The position numbers and the translations under genes were made by a program. Below are positions 1 to 8,617 of a stretch of DNA of 64,000 bases, piece after piece. Origin of the DNA: Streptomyces sp. Go-475 (lineage in GTDB: Bacteria; Actinomycetota; Actinomycetes; Streptomycetales; Streptomycetaceae); contig NZ_CP026121.1 of NCBI RefSeq assembly GCF_003330845.1, positions 2,399,501 through 2,463,500 on the forward strand, in the 5' to 3' direction. The notes beneath the pieces were generated by a model. That model saw nothing but the letters and a program-made list of their open reading frames with translations. It ran no database searches and was not told where the DNA came from. Position 1 is the first letter of the stretch. The number at the start of each line of letters is the position of its first letter.

Positions 1-467
1 AGGTGCCGGAGGCGGTGGTCGGTGCCGGGACGGTGCTCGGCCCCGGGCAGGTCGCGGAGGCGGTGGCCGCGGGCGCCCGGTTCCTGGTCAGTCCCGGCTG
101 GACGGACGTCCTGGTCGAGGCGATGCGGGCGTCGGGCGTGCCGTTCCTGCCGGGGGTGTCGACGGCGTCGGAGGTGGTGGCGCTGCTGGAGCGCGGGGTG
201 CGGGAGATGAAGTTCTTCCCGGCCGAGGCCGCGGGCGGCACGGCGTATCTGAAGTCGCTGTCGGGGCCGCTGCCGCAGGCGCGGTTCTGCCCCACGGGCG
301 GGATCGGCCCGGGCTCCGCCCCGGACTACCTGGCGCTGCCCAACGTCGGGTGCGTGGGCGGGAGCTGGATGCTGCCGCCGGACGCGGTCGCGGGCCGCGA
401 CTGGCGGCGCATCGAGGCGCTGGCCCGGGCGGCGGCGGGACTCAGCGCAGGTGGGACGTGTCGTTGA
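1..467 (+). CDS. eda: KDPG/KHG aldolase, 5' end outside window
   Basis: This is the C-terminal part of a class I 2-keto-3-deoxy-6-phosphogluconate / 4-hydroxy-2-oxoglutarate aldolase, which cleaves KDPG to pyruvate and glyceraldehyde 3-phosphate. About 154 codons are visible, and the true start lies upstream of the window. The signature REMKFFPAE carries the Schiff-base lysine, and a PTGGI phosphate-binding loop follows. The family is about 200-220 residues long, so roughly the first quarter is missing. The 3' end overlaps the convergent RNase H gene by 26 bases. Family assignment is secure; the preferred substrate (KDPG or KHG) cannot be read from the sequence. Confidence 0.88.
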   Translation, partial: VPEAVVGAGTVLGPGQVAEAVAAGARFLVSPGWTDVLVEAMRASGVPFLPGVSTASEVVALLERGVREMKFFPAEAAGGTAYLKSLSGPLPQARFCPTGGIGPGSAPDYLALPNVGCVGGSWMLPPDAVAGRDWRRIEALARAAAGLSAGGTCR

Positions 468-1809
468 GGAGACGGACGCTGGCGTTGCCGTCCGCGTAGT
501 AGGCGACGACCGACAGGGAAGCGGCCGACAGTTCCATCCGGAACAGGGACTCCGGCGGGGCGCCGAGGGCGAGCCGGACGAGCGTCTTGATCGGGGTCAC
601 GTGCGTGACGAGCAGGACCGTGCGGCCCGCGTACGCCGCGATCAGCTTGTCGCGGGTGGCGGCGATCCGGGTGGCGGTCGCCGCGAAGCTCTCGCCGCCG
701 CCGGTGGGTTCGGCGTCCGGGGAGGCCAGCCAGGCGTTCAGGTCGTCCGGGTGGCGTTCGCGCACCTCGGCGAAGGTGAGCCCCTCCCAGGCGCCGAAGT
801 CGGTCTCGCGGAGTCCGTCCTCGACCTCCACGTCCAGGCCGAGCCGGGCCGCGACGATCCCGGCGGTCTCCCGGGTGCGGGCGAGGGGCGACGACACGAC
901 CGCCTGGATCGTCCCGCGCCGGGCCAGCAGGGCTGCCGCGCGCTCGGCCTGCTCCCGGCCCACGTCGGACAGCGAGGGGTCGCTGCCGCCGCTCCCCGAG
1001 AACCGCTTCTGCGGCGTCAGCGGCGTCTCCCCGTGCCGGAGCAGCACGAACGTGGCAGGAGCCCCCATGTCGGCGGGCGCCCAGCCGGGCGCGGCGACGA
1101 CCTCGGCGGCACGGGTGTCGGCACCGGCCTTCGCAGCGCGAGCGTCGGCGTCGGCCTTCGCGGTACCAGTGGTGTCCGCGCCGGCCTTCACCTGCGGGGC
1201 CCCCGGCTGCGCGGCATCCGGCCCCGGGCCGGTCGGCACGGTAGACGTGCGGCCCGCCGCCAGGGCACCCGCCGCCAGGGCGTCGCGCACGCGAGCCGCG
1301 CCCGCCGCCGCGTCGCCGGGCGGCTCCGGCGTCGTCGTCGCCGCCGCTCGGGCCGCCGTGTCCAGTTCAGCCGTCGACGCCGGCTCCGACCACTGCTGTC
1401 CCTTCGCCCCCGCGTCCATCGCCTCGTTGGCCAGTCGGTCCGCGTGTTTGTTGCGCTCCCTCGGGATCCACTCGTACGTCACCCGCCCCGGCGGGAAGAC
1501 CCGGGCCGCCTCGGACGCCAGGGGCTTCATGTCGGGGTGCTTGATCTTCCAGCGGCCCGACATCTGCTCGATGACGAGCTTGGAGTCCATCCGGACGTGG
1601 ACCGTCGCGGCCGGGTCCAGCGCGTGGGCGGCGTGCAGGCCGGCGAGGAGGCCGCGGTACTCGGCGACGTTGTTCGTGGCGACGCCGATGTACTCGGCGG
1701 TCTCCCGCAGGGTCTCCCCCGTCGCCGCGTCGCTGACCACGGCGCCGTAGCCCGCGGGCCCCGGGTTGCCCCGCGACCCGCCGTCGGCCTCGACGATGAA
1801 CTCCCGCAC
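442..1809 (-). CDS. Bifunctional RNase H / acid phosphatase
   Basis: The 455-residue protein is a two-domain fusion. Residues 1-140 are a ribonuclease HI domain that degrades RNA in RNA-DNA hybrids, with carboxylates visible in EADGGSRGNPG, NNVAEYRG and VRMDSKL. Residues about 250-450 are a histidine phosphatase (phosphoglycerate mutase-like) domain, with the catalytic RHGE motif and a later VTHVTP histidine. Between them lies an Ala/Thr/Pro-rich linker of about 100 residues that looks disordered. The arrangement matches mycobacterial Rv2228c, which has RNase H and alpha-ribazole phosphatase activity. The GTG start has an AGGGAG site 8 bases upstream. It is the last gene of a three-gene operon, 20 bases after the zinc-ribbon gene. 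Confidence 0.93.
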   Translation of the reverse strand: MREFIVEADGGSRGNPGPAGYGAVVSDAATGETLRETAEYIGVATNNVAEYRGLLAGLHAAHALDPAATVHVRMDSKLVIEQMSGRWKIKHPDMKPLASEAARVFPPGRVTYEWIPRERNKHADRLANEAMDAGAKGQQWSEPASTAELDTAARAAATTTPEPPGDAAAGAARVRDALAAGALAAGRTSTVPTGPGPDAAQPGAPQVKAGADTTGTAKADADARAAKAGADTRAAEVVAAPGWAPADMGAPATFVLLRHGETPLTPQKRFSGSGGSDPSLSDVGREQAERAAALLARRGTIQAVVSSPLARTRETAGIVAARLGLDVEVEDGLRETDFGAWEGLTFAEVRERHPDDLNAWLASPDAEPTGGGESFAATATRIAATRDKLIAAYAGRTVLLVTHVTPIKTLVRLALGAPPESLFRMELSAASLSVVAYYADGNASVRLLNDTSHLR

Positions 1810-1829
1810 CGCAACGGCTCCCTGAAGGC

Positions 1830-2573
1830 CTAGAGACCGGACTCGGACGTGCGCACCAGGATGCGGCGGCAGTTCTCGCAGCGGATGACCGTGTCGGGCG
1901 CCGCCTTGCGGATCTCGTTCAGTTCCGTGATGGCGAGCTCCTGCCGGCAGCCCTGGCAGCTGCGCGCGTACAGCTTCGCCGCGCCGATGCCGCCCTGCTG
2001 CTCGCGCAGCTTGTCGTAGAGCTTCAGCAGGTCGGCGGGGACGGACCCGGCGATGACCTCGCGCTCCTTGGTGACCGTGGCCAGCTCGGCGTCGATCTCC
2101 TCGAACGCCGCGTCGCGCCGCGCGGTCGCGTCGTCGATCTTCGACTGGACGGAGGAGACCCGCTCGGTCAGCTCGGCCACCCGCTCCTGCGCGGACTCCC
2201 GGCGCTCCATGACCTCCAGCACCACGTCCTCCAGGTCGCCCTGCCGCTTGGCGAGGGAGGCGATCTCGCGCTGGAGGTTCTCCAGGTCCTTGGGGGAGGT
2301 GACGGCGCCGGAGTCCAGGCGCTGCTGGTCGCGGGTGGCGCGCTGGCGCACCTGGTCCACGTCCTGCTCGGCCTTGGTCTGCTCGCGGGCGGTGTCGCTC
2401 TCCTCGGTCTGCGCGGCGACGAGCAGGTCGCGCAGCTGGGTGTGGTCCTTGGTCAGCGACTCGATCTCGGCGTGCTCGGGCAGCGACTTCCGCTTGTGGG
2501 CGAGCTGCTGGAGGCGGACGTCGAGGGCCTGGACGTCGAGGAGGCGGATCTGGTCGGCGGGCGCGGCGTTCAG
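1830..2573 (-). CDS. Coiled-coil protein with C4 zinc ribbon (DUF164)
   Basis: The 247-residue protein has a long heptad-rich coiled coil (residues about 10-170, many Glu/Lys/Arg/Gln) followed by a C-terminal zinc ribbon with CQGC and CENC pairs. It belongs to the conserved actinobacterial zf-RING_7/DUF164 family, whose members are thought to bind nucleic acid or act as scaffolds; the exact role is unknown. The reading frame continues far upstream, but family members begin at the NAAPADQIRLLD segment. The only codon there is CTG (2571-2573), preceded by GGAG with a 7-base spacer and overlapping the Nif3 stop codon (CTGA). I infer a CTG start with translational coupling to the Nif3 gene. Confidence 0.88.
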   Translation of the reverse strand: MNAAPADQIRLLDVQALDVRLQQLAHKRKSLPEHAEIESLTKDHTQLRDLLVAAQTEESDTAREQTKAEQDVDQVRQRATRDQQRLDSGAVTSPKDLENLQREIASLAKRQGDLEDVVLEVMERRESAQERVAELTERVSSVQSKIDDATARRDAAFEEIDAELATVTKEREVIAGSVPADLLKLYDKLREQQGGIGAAKLYARSCQGCRQELAITELNEIRKAAPDTVIRCENCRRILVRTSESGL

Positions 2574-3409
2574 TTGGGGGCTCCAGGTGACGGTGAGTGG
2601 CTGGTCCAGGGGTCGGTGACCGTTGTCGAGACGTGGACGCGCAGGTCCCATCCGTGCCGGTCGGAGATCTCGTCGAGCTGGCTCGCGGCCAGCTCGCACC
2701 AGGGCCACTCGGTGGCCCAGTGCGCCGCGTCGAGCAGCGCGAGGGGGCTGTGGGCGCGGGCCTCGGAGACGGGGTGGTGGCGCAGGTCCGCCGTGAGGAA
2801 GGCGTCGACGCCGGCCGCGCGTACCTGGTCGAAGAGGCTGTCGCCGGAGCCGCCGCTGACGGCGACCGTGCGGACGAGGGCCTCGGGGTCGCCGGCGACG
2901 CGGATGCCCTGCGCGGTGGCGGGCAGCCGCTCGGCGGCGCGGGCGGCGAGCTCCCGGACGGTCAGCGGGTGGTCCAGGGCGCAGACGCGGCCCAGGCCCC
3001 TCCGGCCCTCGGGGTCGCTGGGGTCGGGCACGAGCGGCCCGGTGACCCGCAGGTCGAGGGCGCCGGCGAGGGCGTCGGAGACACCCGGGTCGGCGGTGTC
3101 GGCGTTGGTGTGGGCGACGTGCAGCGCGATGTCGTTCTTGATCAGCGTGTGCACGACGCGGCCCTTGAAGTGCGTCGCCGCCACGGTCGTCGTGCCGCGC
3201 AGGTAGAGCGGGTGGTGGGTGACGAGCAGGTCGGCGCCCAGTTTCACCGCCTCGTCGACGATCTCCTGGACCGGGTCGACGGCGAACAGGACCCGCGTGA
3301 CCTCCTGGTCCGGGTCGCCCACGACGGTGCCGACCGCGTCCCAGGACTCGGCCCGCTCGGCGGGCCACAGGTTCTCCAGCGCGGCGATGACTTCAGACAG
3401 ACGGGGCAC
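2570..3409 (-). CDS. Nif3-like dinuclear metal centre protein
   Basis: The 279-residue protein belongs to the NIF3/YbgI/DUF34 family, which forms toroidal hexamers with a two-metal site in each subunit. The metal-binding VTHHPLY motif lies near residue 68, and a C-terminal LLDAAHWATEW segment supplies further ligands. Biochemical function is not settled; a GTP cyclohydrolase-like or metal-dependent hydrolase role has been proposed for relatives. GTG at 3407-3409 gives the usual family N terminus (PRLSEVIAALE); the open frame continues upstream without a better start. It is the first gene of the operon with the zinc-ribbon and RNase H genes, and it overlaps the next gene by 4 bases. Confidence 0.92.
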   Translation of the reverse strand: MPRLSEVIAALENLWPAERAESWDAVGTVVGDPDQEVTRVLFAVDPVQEIVDEAVKLGADLLVTHHPLYLRGTTTVAATHFKGRVVHTLIKNDIALHVAHTNADTADPGVSDALAGALDLRVTGPLVPDPSDPEGRRGLGRVCALDHPLTVRELAARAAERLPATAQGIRVAGDPEALVRTVAVSGGSGDSLFDQVRAAGVDAFLTADLRHHPVSEARAHSPLALLDAAHWATEWPWCELAASQLDEISDRHGWDLRVHVSTTVTDPWTSHSPSPGAPN

Positions 3410-3608
3410 GGGTGCAAGGCTACCCGCCTGATCTGTGGCGTCGAACCGCCACCGCCCGCTCCCGGCACCCCTCGCCCCGCTGAGCACAAACTCCCCCTTT
3501 CCCTCAGGCGAATCGTTCCTGGAACACCCTTATGTGTGAAGTCGGAGCTCACGGAATTCCCCGCCCGCACGTGCGAAAACTACGTTCGTCACTGGAGGTG
3601 ACCGAACG

Positions 3609-5144
3609 ATGACGGCCTGTGCGATCGAGCCTTCGGCGGGACACGAGGACGGGGCGGCGCCGGCGGGCTGCACGCTCACCGTGGACGGTGCCTACGCCGC
3701 ACGCCTCGCCTCGGCCGGCGACTCCTGGTTCCCGGAGCGCTGGACCCTCGACGGTCCGGAGCCCTACGCGGTACCCCTGCCCCGCAACCAGCCGGAGGAG
3801 CCCGGCACCGAGGTGCAGCCGATGGGGGACGGGCGGGTCCTCATCCACCGGCTGGTGGCCCGGCGGCACGCCTTCTCCCTGCTGTACCCGACCGGGCCGG
3901 GCACGGGTGAGCTGCCGCTGGGCGCGGTCGAGTGCCCGGACGACTCCGCCCGGCTGCGGCTGCTGCCGCCGGTGCCCGGTGGCGAGAAGGCGTACGCCCT
4001 CGCCGTCGGGCCGCGCTCGACGTCGGTGTGGCTGGTGGCGGGCGGCGCGTTCGGGCCCGAGCGGCTGGCCGAGCTGCCCGGCCGCTGCTCGGGCGGGGTC
4101 TGGCTGGACCGTACGGCGCGGCTGCTGGCCCTGGACCGGGAGACCGGCGGCCGCACCAAGGCCGTCGTGGTGGACCTGGAGCGCGGCGGCGAGGTGTCGC
4201 CGCTGCTGCAGATCGCCGCCGACAGCGACGACCGGCTGCTGCTCGCCGACCACGACAGCGGGCTGCTCATCGTCCGCTCGGACGCGCCCTCGCCCGGGCG
4301 GGCCCGGCTGGGCTGGGGGGTGCTGGGCAGCACCCTGCCGGTGCGGTTCCCGGAGTGCTTGCGGCTGCGGGACTGCTCCGTCACGCCGTTCGCGATCCAG
4401 CCGGGGCAGATGCTGACGCCGGAGAGCTGTGCGGTGGCGCTGCGGGTCGACGGGCCGGCGGGCAGCTGGATCGGCGTGTGGCGGCCGGCCGAGCGGCGGG
4501 TGCACCATCTGCGGGCGCCGGAGGGGTGGTTGGCGGGCACCGGCCTGTGGACGGCGGACGGGGTGCTGCGCCTGCCGTTCGTGACGCGGGACGTGCCGTG
4601 CGGCGTGGCCCAGGTCAGTCCCCCCGCGGCCGTACCGCCGGAACCCGGGGCCGAGCCGCCGGAGTCCGGGGCCGGGCCGTCGGAGCATGGCGTCGTGCTG
4701 CCGGAGCCTGGCGCGGCGCCGTCGGAGCACGGCGCCGCGCCACCGCCTCCCGAACCCGGGGCCGTGCTGCCGGAGTCCGGGGCCGGGCCGTCGGAGCATG
4801 GCGTCGTGCTGCCGGAGCCTGGCGCGGCGCCGTCGGAGCCCGGCGCCGCGCCACCGCCTCCCGAACCCGGGGCCGTGCTGCCGGAGCCCGGTGTCGGGCC
4901 GTCGGAGCACGGCGTCGTACTGCTGGAACCTGGCGCCGCGCCACCGCCTCCGGAGGCGGGCGCACACCCCGGGGAGACGGGGCCCTCGGGGCATCCGCCG
5001 GAACCGGTGCCCCCGGGTCCGGACCACGCCGGGCACCCGCCGCAGGCCGCCTCGTCGGCCGGTGCCGGGCCGTCCCCGGCCCCCTCGGCCGCGCGCCCGG
5101 TCCCGTTGCAGCAAGCGCCGTTGGGACGCCTTGTAACGAACTAG
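3609..5144 (+). CDS. Hypothetical protein with Pro-rich repeat tail
   Basis: This 511-residue protein belongs to no family I can name. Residues 1-335 look like a folded cytoplasmic domain with many short beta-prone segments ending in Gly/Asp turns (for example VWLVAGGAFG and LLLADHDSGLLIV), which suggests a propeller-like fold; that is inference. Residues about 336-500 are low-complexity Pro/Glu/Gly/Ala sequence with a 37-residue period (EPGAAPSEHG, PPPPEPGAVLPE). No signal peptide or membrane segment is visible. The ATG is preceded by GGAGGTGA with a short spacer. The gene stands alone, divergent from the Nif3 operon, with about 200 bases of promoter region between them. The repeat length probably varies between strains. 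Confidence 0.75.
   Translation: MTACAIEPSAGHEDGAAPAGCTLTVDGAYAARLASAGDSWFPERWTLDGPEPYAVPLPRNQPEEPGTEVQPMGDGRVLIHRLVARRHAFSLLYPTGPGTGELPLGAVECPDDSARLRLLPPVPGGEKAYALAVGPRSTSVWLVAGGAFGPERLAELPGRCSGGVWLDRTARLLALDRETGGRTKAVVVDLERGGEVSPLLQIAADSDDRLLLADHDSGLLIVRSDAPSPGRARLGWGVLGSTLPVRFPECLRLRDCSVTPFAIQPGQMLTPESCAVALRVDGPAGSWIGVWRPAERRVHHLRAPEGWLAGTGLWTADGVLRLPFVTRDVPCGVAQVSPPAAVPPEPGAEPPESGAGPSEHGVVLPEPGAAPSEHGAAPPPPEPGAVLPESGAGPSEHGVVLPEPGAAPSEPGAAPPPPEPGAVLPEPGVGPSEHGVVLLEPGAAPPPPEAGAHPGETGPSGHPPEPVPPGPDHAGHPPQAASSAGAGPSPAPSAARPVPLQQAPLGRLVTN
4661..4951 (+). repeat. 111-bp in-frame tandem repeat, about 2.6 copies
   Basis: Two nearly identical 111-bp units (4661-4771 and 4772-4882) are followed by a diverged, internally shortened third copy from 4883. 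The unit is exactly 37 codons, so copy-number change keeps the frame. It encodes the Pro/Glu-rich tail of the surrounding protein. The near identity of copies 1 and 2 suggests recent expansion. Confidence 0.92.
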
Positions 5145-5241
5145 TGCCGGTTGTCGTGGCCGCCTGGATCCGGGGTACGGGGTGCCGGTTAGACTCGCCC
5201 GGCTGTAAGAAAGATCATGTTGACGGGGTGAATTCCATCCG

Positions 5242-5406
5242 ATGAGCGACGCCAGCACGAACCAGCCGCGCAATGACGTCCAGGAGATCTCCGCCGGCCA
5301 CGGCCGGCACCGTGGCGAGGTCTCCACGCAGGAGAGCGAGACGGCTCCGCGCGGACGCCACCGCAAGCCGGTGGCGGAGACCGAGCAAGCCGTGACTGCG
5401 GCCTGA
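5242..5406 (+). CDS. 54-aa hypothetical protein
   Basis: A short open frame encodes a hydrophilic 54-residue protein (starting MSDASTNQPRNDVQEI) with two GRHR motifs and no hydrophobic segment. Codon use looks coding: third positions are mostly G or C. The frame ends just before a strong hairpin. Only a GGGGTG stretch resembles a ribosome binding site, so initiation may be weak. I do not recognise a family. It may be a small basic protein conserved in Streptomyces; support is codon bias and its placement between a promoter-sized gap and a terminator. Confidence 0.55.
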   Translation: MSDASTNQPRNDVQEISAGHGRHRGEVSTQESETAPRGRHRKPVAETEQAVTAA

Positions 5407-5430
5407 CGGCACGCCAGTCACCGACGCGTG

Positions 5431-5466
5431 AACGGCCCCTCCCACCAAACGGCGGGAGGGGCCGTT
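5431..5466. terminator. Bidirectional terminator hairpin
   Basis: A near-perfect inverted repeat with arms AACGGCCCCTCCC and GGGAGGGGCCGTT and a short loop sits between the small + strand gene and the convergent SDR gene. It can serve both. Confidence 0.85.
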
Positions 5467-5493
5467 CCCTGTCCTGGGGTCGGCCCCGTTCCC

Positions 5494-6435
5494 TCACCCG
5501 CGTTTCAGCCCCAGCACCTCCGCCGCCGCGAACGTCTCCCCGGCCGGCCGGTCCGCGTAGTACGGCCCGAGGACCGCGTCCAGCTCGTCGTACGTGAAGG
5601 TGTCCTGCTTGCTGTCGAACTTGGCGGCCACCCGGGGCCGTTCGACGACGGCCACCATGCCGCCGTGCACCACCAGGAGCTGCCCGGTCACCCGGGCCGC
5701 GGCGGGCGAGGCCAGGTAGCCGACCAGGGGGGCGACGTGCTCGGGGGCGAGCGGGTCGAGGCCGCCTCCGGAGGGCTGCTCGACGCCCGCGAAGACGTCC
5801 TCGGTCATCCGGGTGCGGGCGCGGGGGCAGATGGCGTTGGCCGTCACGCCGTACTTGCCGAGGGCGAGGGCGGTGGAGGTGGTGAGGCCGACGATGCCGC
5901 CCTTGGCGGCGGCGTAGTTGGGCTGTCCGGCCGAACCGGCGAGGAACGCCTCCGAGGAGGTGTTCACGATCCGCCCGAACACCGGCGCCCCGGCCCGCTT
6001 GGACCGCTCCCGCCAGTGGGCGGCGGCGAACCGGGTGGTGTTGAAGTGCCCCTTGAGATGCACGCGGAGCACGGCGTCCCACTCCTCCTCGGCCATCGAG
6101 AACACCATGCGGTCGCGCAGGATGCCCGCGTTGTTGACGAGGATGTCGAGTTGGCCGAACTCGGCGACGGCCAGCTCGACGAGCTCGCGCGCCTGCTGGA
6201 AGTCGGAGACGTCGCCGGTGTGCGCGAGGGCGGCACCGCCGGCGGCCCGGATCTCGGCGGCGACCCGATCGGCCGGACCGGCGGAGGCCTCGCCCGTGCC
6301 GTCCCGGCCGGGCCGCCCCTGGTCGTTGACGACCACGGCGGCGCCGAGCCGGGCGAGTTCCAGCGCCTCGGCCCGGCCGATCCCGCGGCCCGCGCCCGTG
6401 ACGATCGCGGCCAGTCCCTGGAGCGGAAGCGGCAT
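5494..6435 (-). CDS. SDR family oxidoreductase (3-hydroxyacyl dehydrogenase type)
   Basis: The 313-residue short-chain dehydrogenase carries the Rossmann TGAGRGIG motif at the N terminus, NNAG in the middle and the catalytic YAAAK (YxxxK). An extension of about 45 residues after the core resembles the long SDRs used in steroid and acyl-CoA oxidation, so 3-hydroxyacyl-CoA or hydroxysteroid oxidation with NAD(P) is likely. The ATG at 6435 is preceded by GAGG with a 9-base spacer; upstream codons in this frame belong to the neighbouring gene. It is the last gene of an operon (MaoC, alcohol dehydrogenase, SDR), 11 bases after the dehydrogenase. Together the three could carry out hydration and oxidation of an acyl-CoA side chain. 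Confidence 0.9.
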   Translation of the reverse strand: MPLPLQGLAAIVTGAGRGIGRAEALELARLGAAVVVNDQGRPGRDGTGEASAGPADRVAAEIRAAGGAALAHTGDVSDFQQARELVELAVAEFGQLDILVNNAGILRDRMVFSMAEEEWDAVLRVHLKGHFNTTRFAAAHWRERSKRAGAPVFGRIVNTSSEAFLAGSAGQPNYAAAKGGIVGLTTSTALALGKYGVTANAICPRARTRMTEDVFAGVEQPSGGGLDPLAPEHVAPLVGYLASPAAARVTGQLLVVHGGMVAVVERPRVAAKFDSKQDTFTYDELDAVLGPYYADRPAGETFAAAEVLGLKRG

Positions 6436-6446
6436 GGCGTGGGTCC

Positions 6447-7523
6447 TCACATCTCGATGCAGGTGCGCAGGGCGGTCCCGGTCCGCATCTGGTCCAGGGC
6501 CTCGTTGACGTCGGTGAACGGGACCCGGTGGGTGATCAGACCAGCCAGGTCGACGCGGCCCGCGCGCCACAGGGCGATGGTGCGTTCGTAGGAGCGCAGG
6601 ACGTCACCGCCGCCGTACATGGACGGCAGGATCCGCTTCTCGTCGAAGAACAGCTCGAACATGTTGAGCTGGAGGAAGTCGTCCATGGCTCCGGCGCCGA
6701 CCACGACGAGGGTGCCGCCGCGCCGGGTGGTGTCGTAGGCGGTGCGTGCCGTGGCCGACTTGCCGACGACCTCGAAGACGTGGTCGAAGCCCTCGCCGCC
6801 GGTGATCCGCTGTGTGGCGTCGGGCAGTTCGTCGGGCGAGACGGCCCGGGTGGCGCCGAAGCGGACGGCCGCCTCGCGCCGGGAGGCGACCGGGTCCACG
6901 GCGACGATCTCGGCGGCCCCCCGCAGCCGGGCGCCCTGGATCACGGAGACGCCGACGCCCCCGCAGCCGATGACCGCCACCGACGAACCGGCTTCCAGGT
7001 CCGCCGTGTTGAGCGCGGCGCCCAGCCCGGTCGTCACGCCGCAGCCGATGAGGGCGGCGATGTCGAAGGGCACGTCGTCGGGTATGGGCACCGCGCACCC
7101 GGCGTCGACGACGACCTCCTCGGCGAAGGTGCCGGTGCCGGCGAAACCGAAGAGGTCCCCGCCGGGGCGCCTGAAGTTGGGGGTGCCCGCGTTCATGAAC
7201 CCGGCGAGGCACAGCTCGGTCTGTCCGCGCCCGCAGGCGGGACAGGCACCGCAGGCGGGCAGCCAGCAGACGATGACCCGGTCGCCGGCCTTCAGGTGGT
7301 CCACGCCCTCGCCGACCTCGAGGATCTCCCCCGCCCCCTCGTGGCCGGGCACGAACGGCGCGGGCTGCGGCAGCACCCCGCTCATCGCGGACAGGTCGGA
7401 GTGGCACAGCCCCGTGGCGCGCACCCGGATGCGCACCCTGCCGGGGCCGAAGCCCACCGCCTCGACGTCGTCGAGGACCTCCAGCATGTCCTGGCCGATC
7501 TCGTGCAGTACGGCTGCGCGCAT
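6447..7523 (-). CDS. Zinc-dependent alcohol dehydrogenase
   Basis: The 358-residue medium-chain dehydrogenase has catalytic zinc ligands in TGLCHSDL and GHEGAG, a structural zinc site with closely spaced cysteines (CGACPACGRG), and the NAD-binding loop GCGGVG. It is expected to oxidise an alcohol to an aldehyde or ketone with NAD. Its type is close to the AdhB/AdhD class of Mycobacterium, some of which belong to the KstR regulon. The ATG at 7523 gives the usual MRAAVLHE start. It follows the MaoC gene by 32 bases and precedes the SDR gene by 11, so it sits in one transcript with both. The substrate is unknown. Confidence 0.92.
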   Translation of the reverse strand: MRAAVLHEIGQDMLEVLDDVEAVGFGPGRVRIRVRATGLCHSDLSAMSGVLPQPAPFVPGHEGAGEILEVGEGVDHLKAGDRVIVCWLPACGACPACGRGQTELCLAGFMNAGTPNFRRPGGDLFGFAGTGTFAEEVVVDAGCAVPIPDDVPFDIAALIGCGVTTGLGAALNTADLEAGSSVAVIGCGGVGVSVIQGARLRGAAEIVAVDPVASRREAAVRFGATRAVSPDELPDATQRITGGEGFDHVFEVVGKSATARTAYDTTRRGGTLVVVGAGAMDDFLQLNMFELFFDEKRILPSMYGGGDVLRSYERTIALWRAGRVDLAGLITHRVPFTDVNEALDQMRTGTALRTCIEM

Positions 7524-7555
7524 GGTGCGGCTCCCCTCGTACGGCGTTGCGGGAC

Positions 7556-8413
7556 TCAGGTGTGTTCGACGACGGTGTCGGCGAGGACGGGCGCGTCCTG
7601 CCGCTCCACGGCGCTCACGGCCACCCGGACCTCGCCGTCGAGCCGCCACATGCGCACGCGCAGCGTCTCCCCCGGGTACACGACCCCGGCGAACCGCGTG
7701 GCGTACGAGCGCACCCGGGTCACGTCCCCGCCGAGCAGCGTGTCGACGACCGCCTTGAGGGTCATGCCGTAGGTGCACAGGCCGTGCAGGATGGGCCGCT
7801 CGAAGCCGGCGACCTTGGCGAACTCCGGGTCGGCGTGCAGCGGGTTCCGGTCGCCGGAGAGGCGGTAGAGCAGGGCCTGGTCCTCGCGGACGGGCCGCTC
7901 GACGGTCCGGTCCGGGTCTCCGGCGGGCGGGTCGAGCCGGCCGGACGGCCCCCGGTCGCCGCCCCAGCCGCCCTCTCCCCGTACGTAGATCCGCGCGTCG
8001 CTGGTCCACAGCGGCCCGTCGGCGTCGGCCACGTCGGTGCGCATGACGAGGACGGCCGCCTTGCCCTTGTCGTACACGGCGGCGATGCGCCCGGTGGCCC
8101 TCGCGCGGCCCTCGGCCGGGAGGGGGCGGTGGATCCGCAGGCTCTGCCCGCCGTGCAGGACCCGGGCGAGGTCGACGTCGATGCCGGGCATGGCCAGCCC
8201 GCCGGTCACCCCGGGTTTTCCGGCGCCCGCGACGGTGGCGAAGCTCGGCAGGACGTGCAGCCGGGACTCCAGGGTGTAGCGCAGCTCGTCGGGGTCGGTG
8301 GCGGGTGTGCCGGCGCCGATGCCGAGGTGGTAGAGCTGCACGTCCTTGTGGTCCCAGGAGATCTCGCCGGTCCGGGGTTCGGCGGCGAGCGCCTTGGCTG
8401 CGTCGATGGGCAT
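7556..8413 (-). CDS. MaoC-like enoyl-CoA hydratase 2
   Basis: The 285-residue protein has two hotdog domains. The N-terminal half is degenerate. The C-terminal half carries the hydratase 2 signature (LSGDRNPLHADPEFA) with its catalytic Asp and His, followed by ILHGLCTYG. Such proteins hydrate 2-trans-enoyl-CoA to (R)-3-hydroxyacyl-CoA. Length and arrangement match mycobacterial Hsd4B (Rv3538), a sterol side-chain enzyme under KstR. It is the first gene of the operon with the alcohol dehydrogenase and SDR, and the 18-bp palindrome at 8493-8510 lies about 80 bases upstream. ATG 8413 was chosen because homologues begin there; the upstream extension is compositionally odd. Confidence 0.9.
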   Translation of the reverse strand: MPIDAAKALAAEPRTGEISWDHKDVQLYHLGIGAGTPATDPDELRYTLESRLHVLPSFATVAGAGKPGVTGGLAMPGIDVDLARVLHGGQSLRIHRPLPAEGRARATGRIAAVYDKGKAAVLVMRTDVADADGPLWTSDARIYVRGEGGWGGDRGPSGRLDPPAGDPDRTVERPVREDQALLYRLSGDRNPLHADPEFAKVAGFERPILHGLCTYGMTLKAVVDTLLGGDVTRVRSYATRFAGVVYPGETLRVRMWRLDGEVRVAVSAVERQDAPVLADTVVEHT

Positions 8414-8492
8414 GGGGCTCCTGATCGCCGTGGGGGAAGACCTCGGTACGGCCGTCCGCACCGTCGGCCGCACCGAGGCCGTCTGGGACCGA

Positions 8493-8510
8493 ACTGGAAC
8501 GCGTTCCAGT
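8493..8510. promoter_or_regulatory. KstR-type operator palindrome
   Basis: ACTGGAACGCGTTCCAGT is a perfect 18-bp palindrome whose core exactly fits the mycobacterial KstR consensus TNNAACNNGTTNNA. It lies upstream of the MaoC/dehydrogenase/SDR operon, and a KstR-like TetR gene is present at 31879. Control by that protein is inference. Confidence 0.75.
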
Positions 8511-8617
8511 CCTGCGCCTCTGTATAGCCCAGCCCCCCGTACTTGTGAAGGCTCCTGACGCCGTGTCAGATGACTGCCCACACCGGATCATGACCGTGTC
8601 ACCGACGCCGGAAAGCA

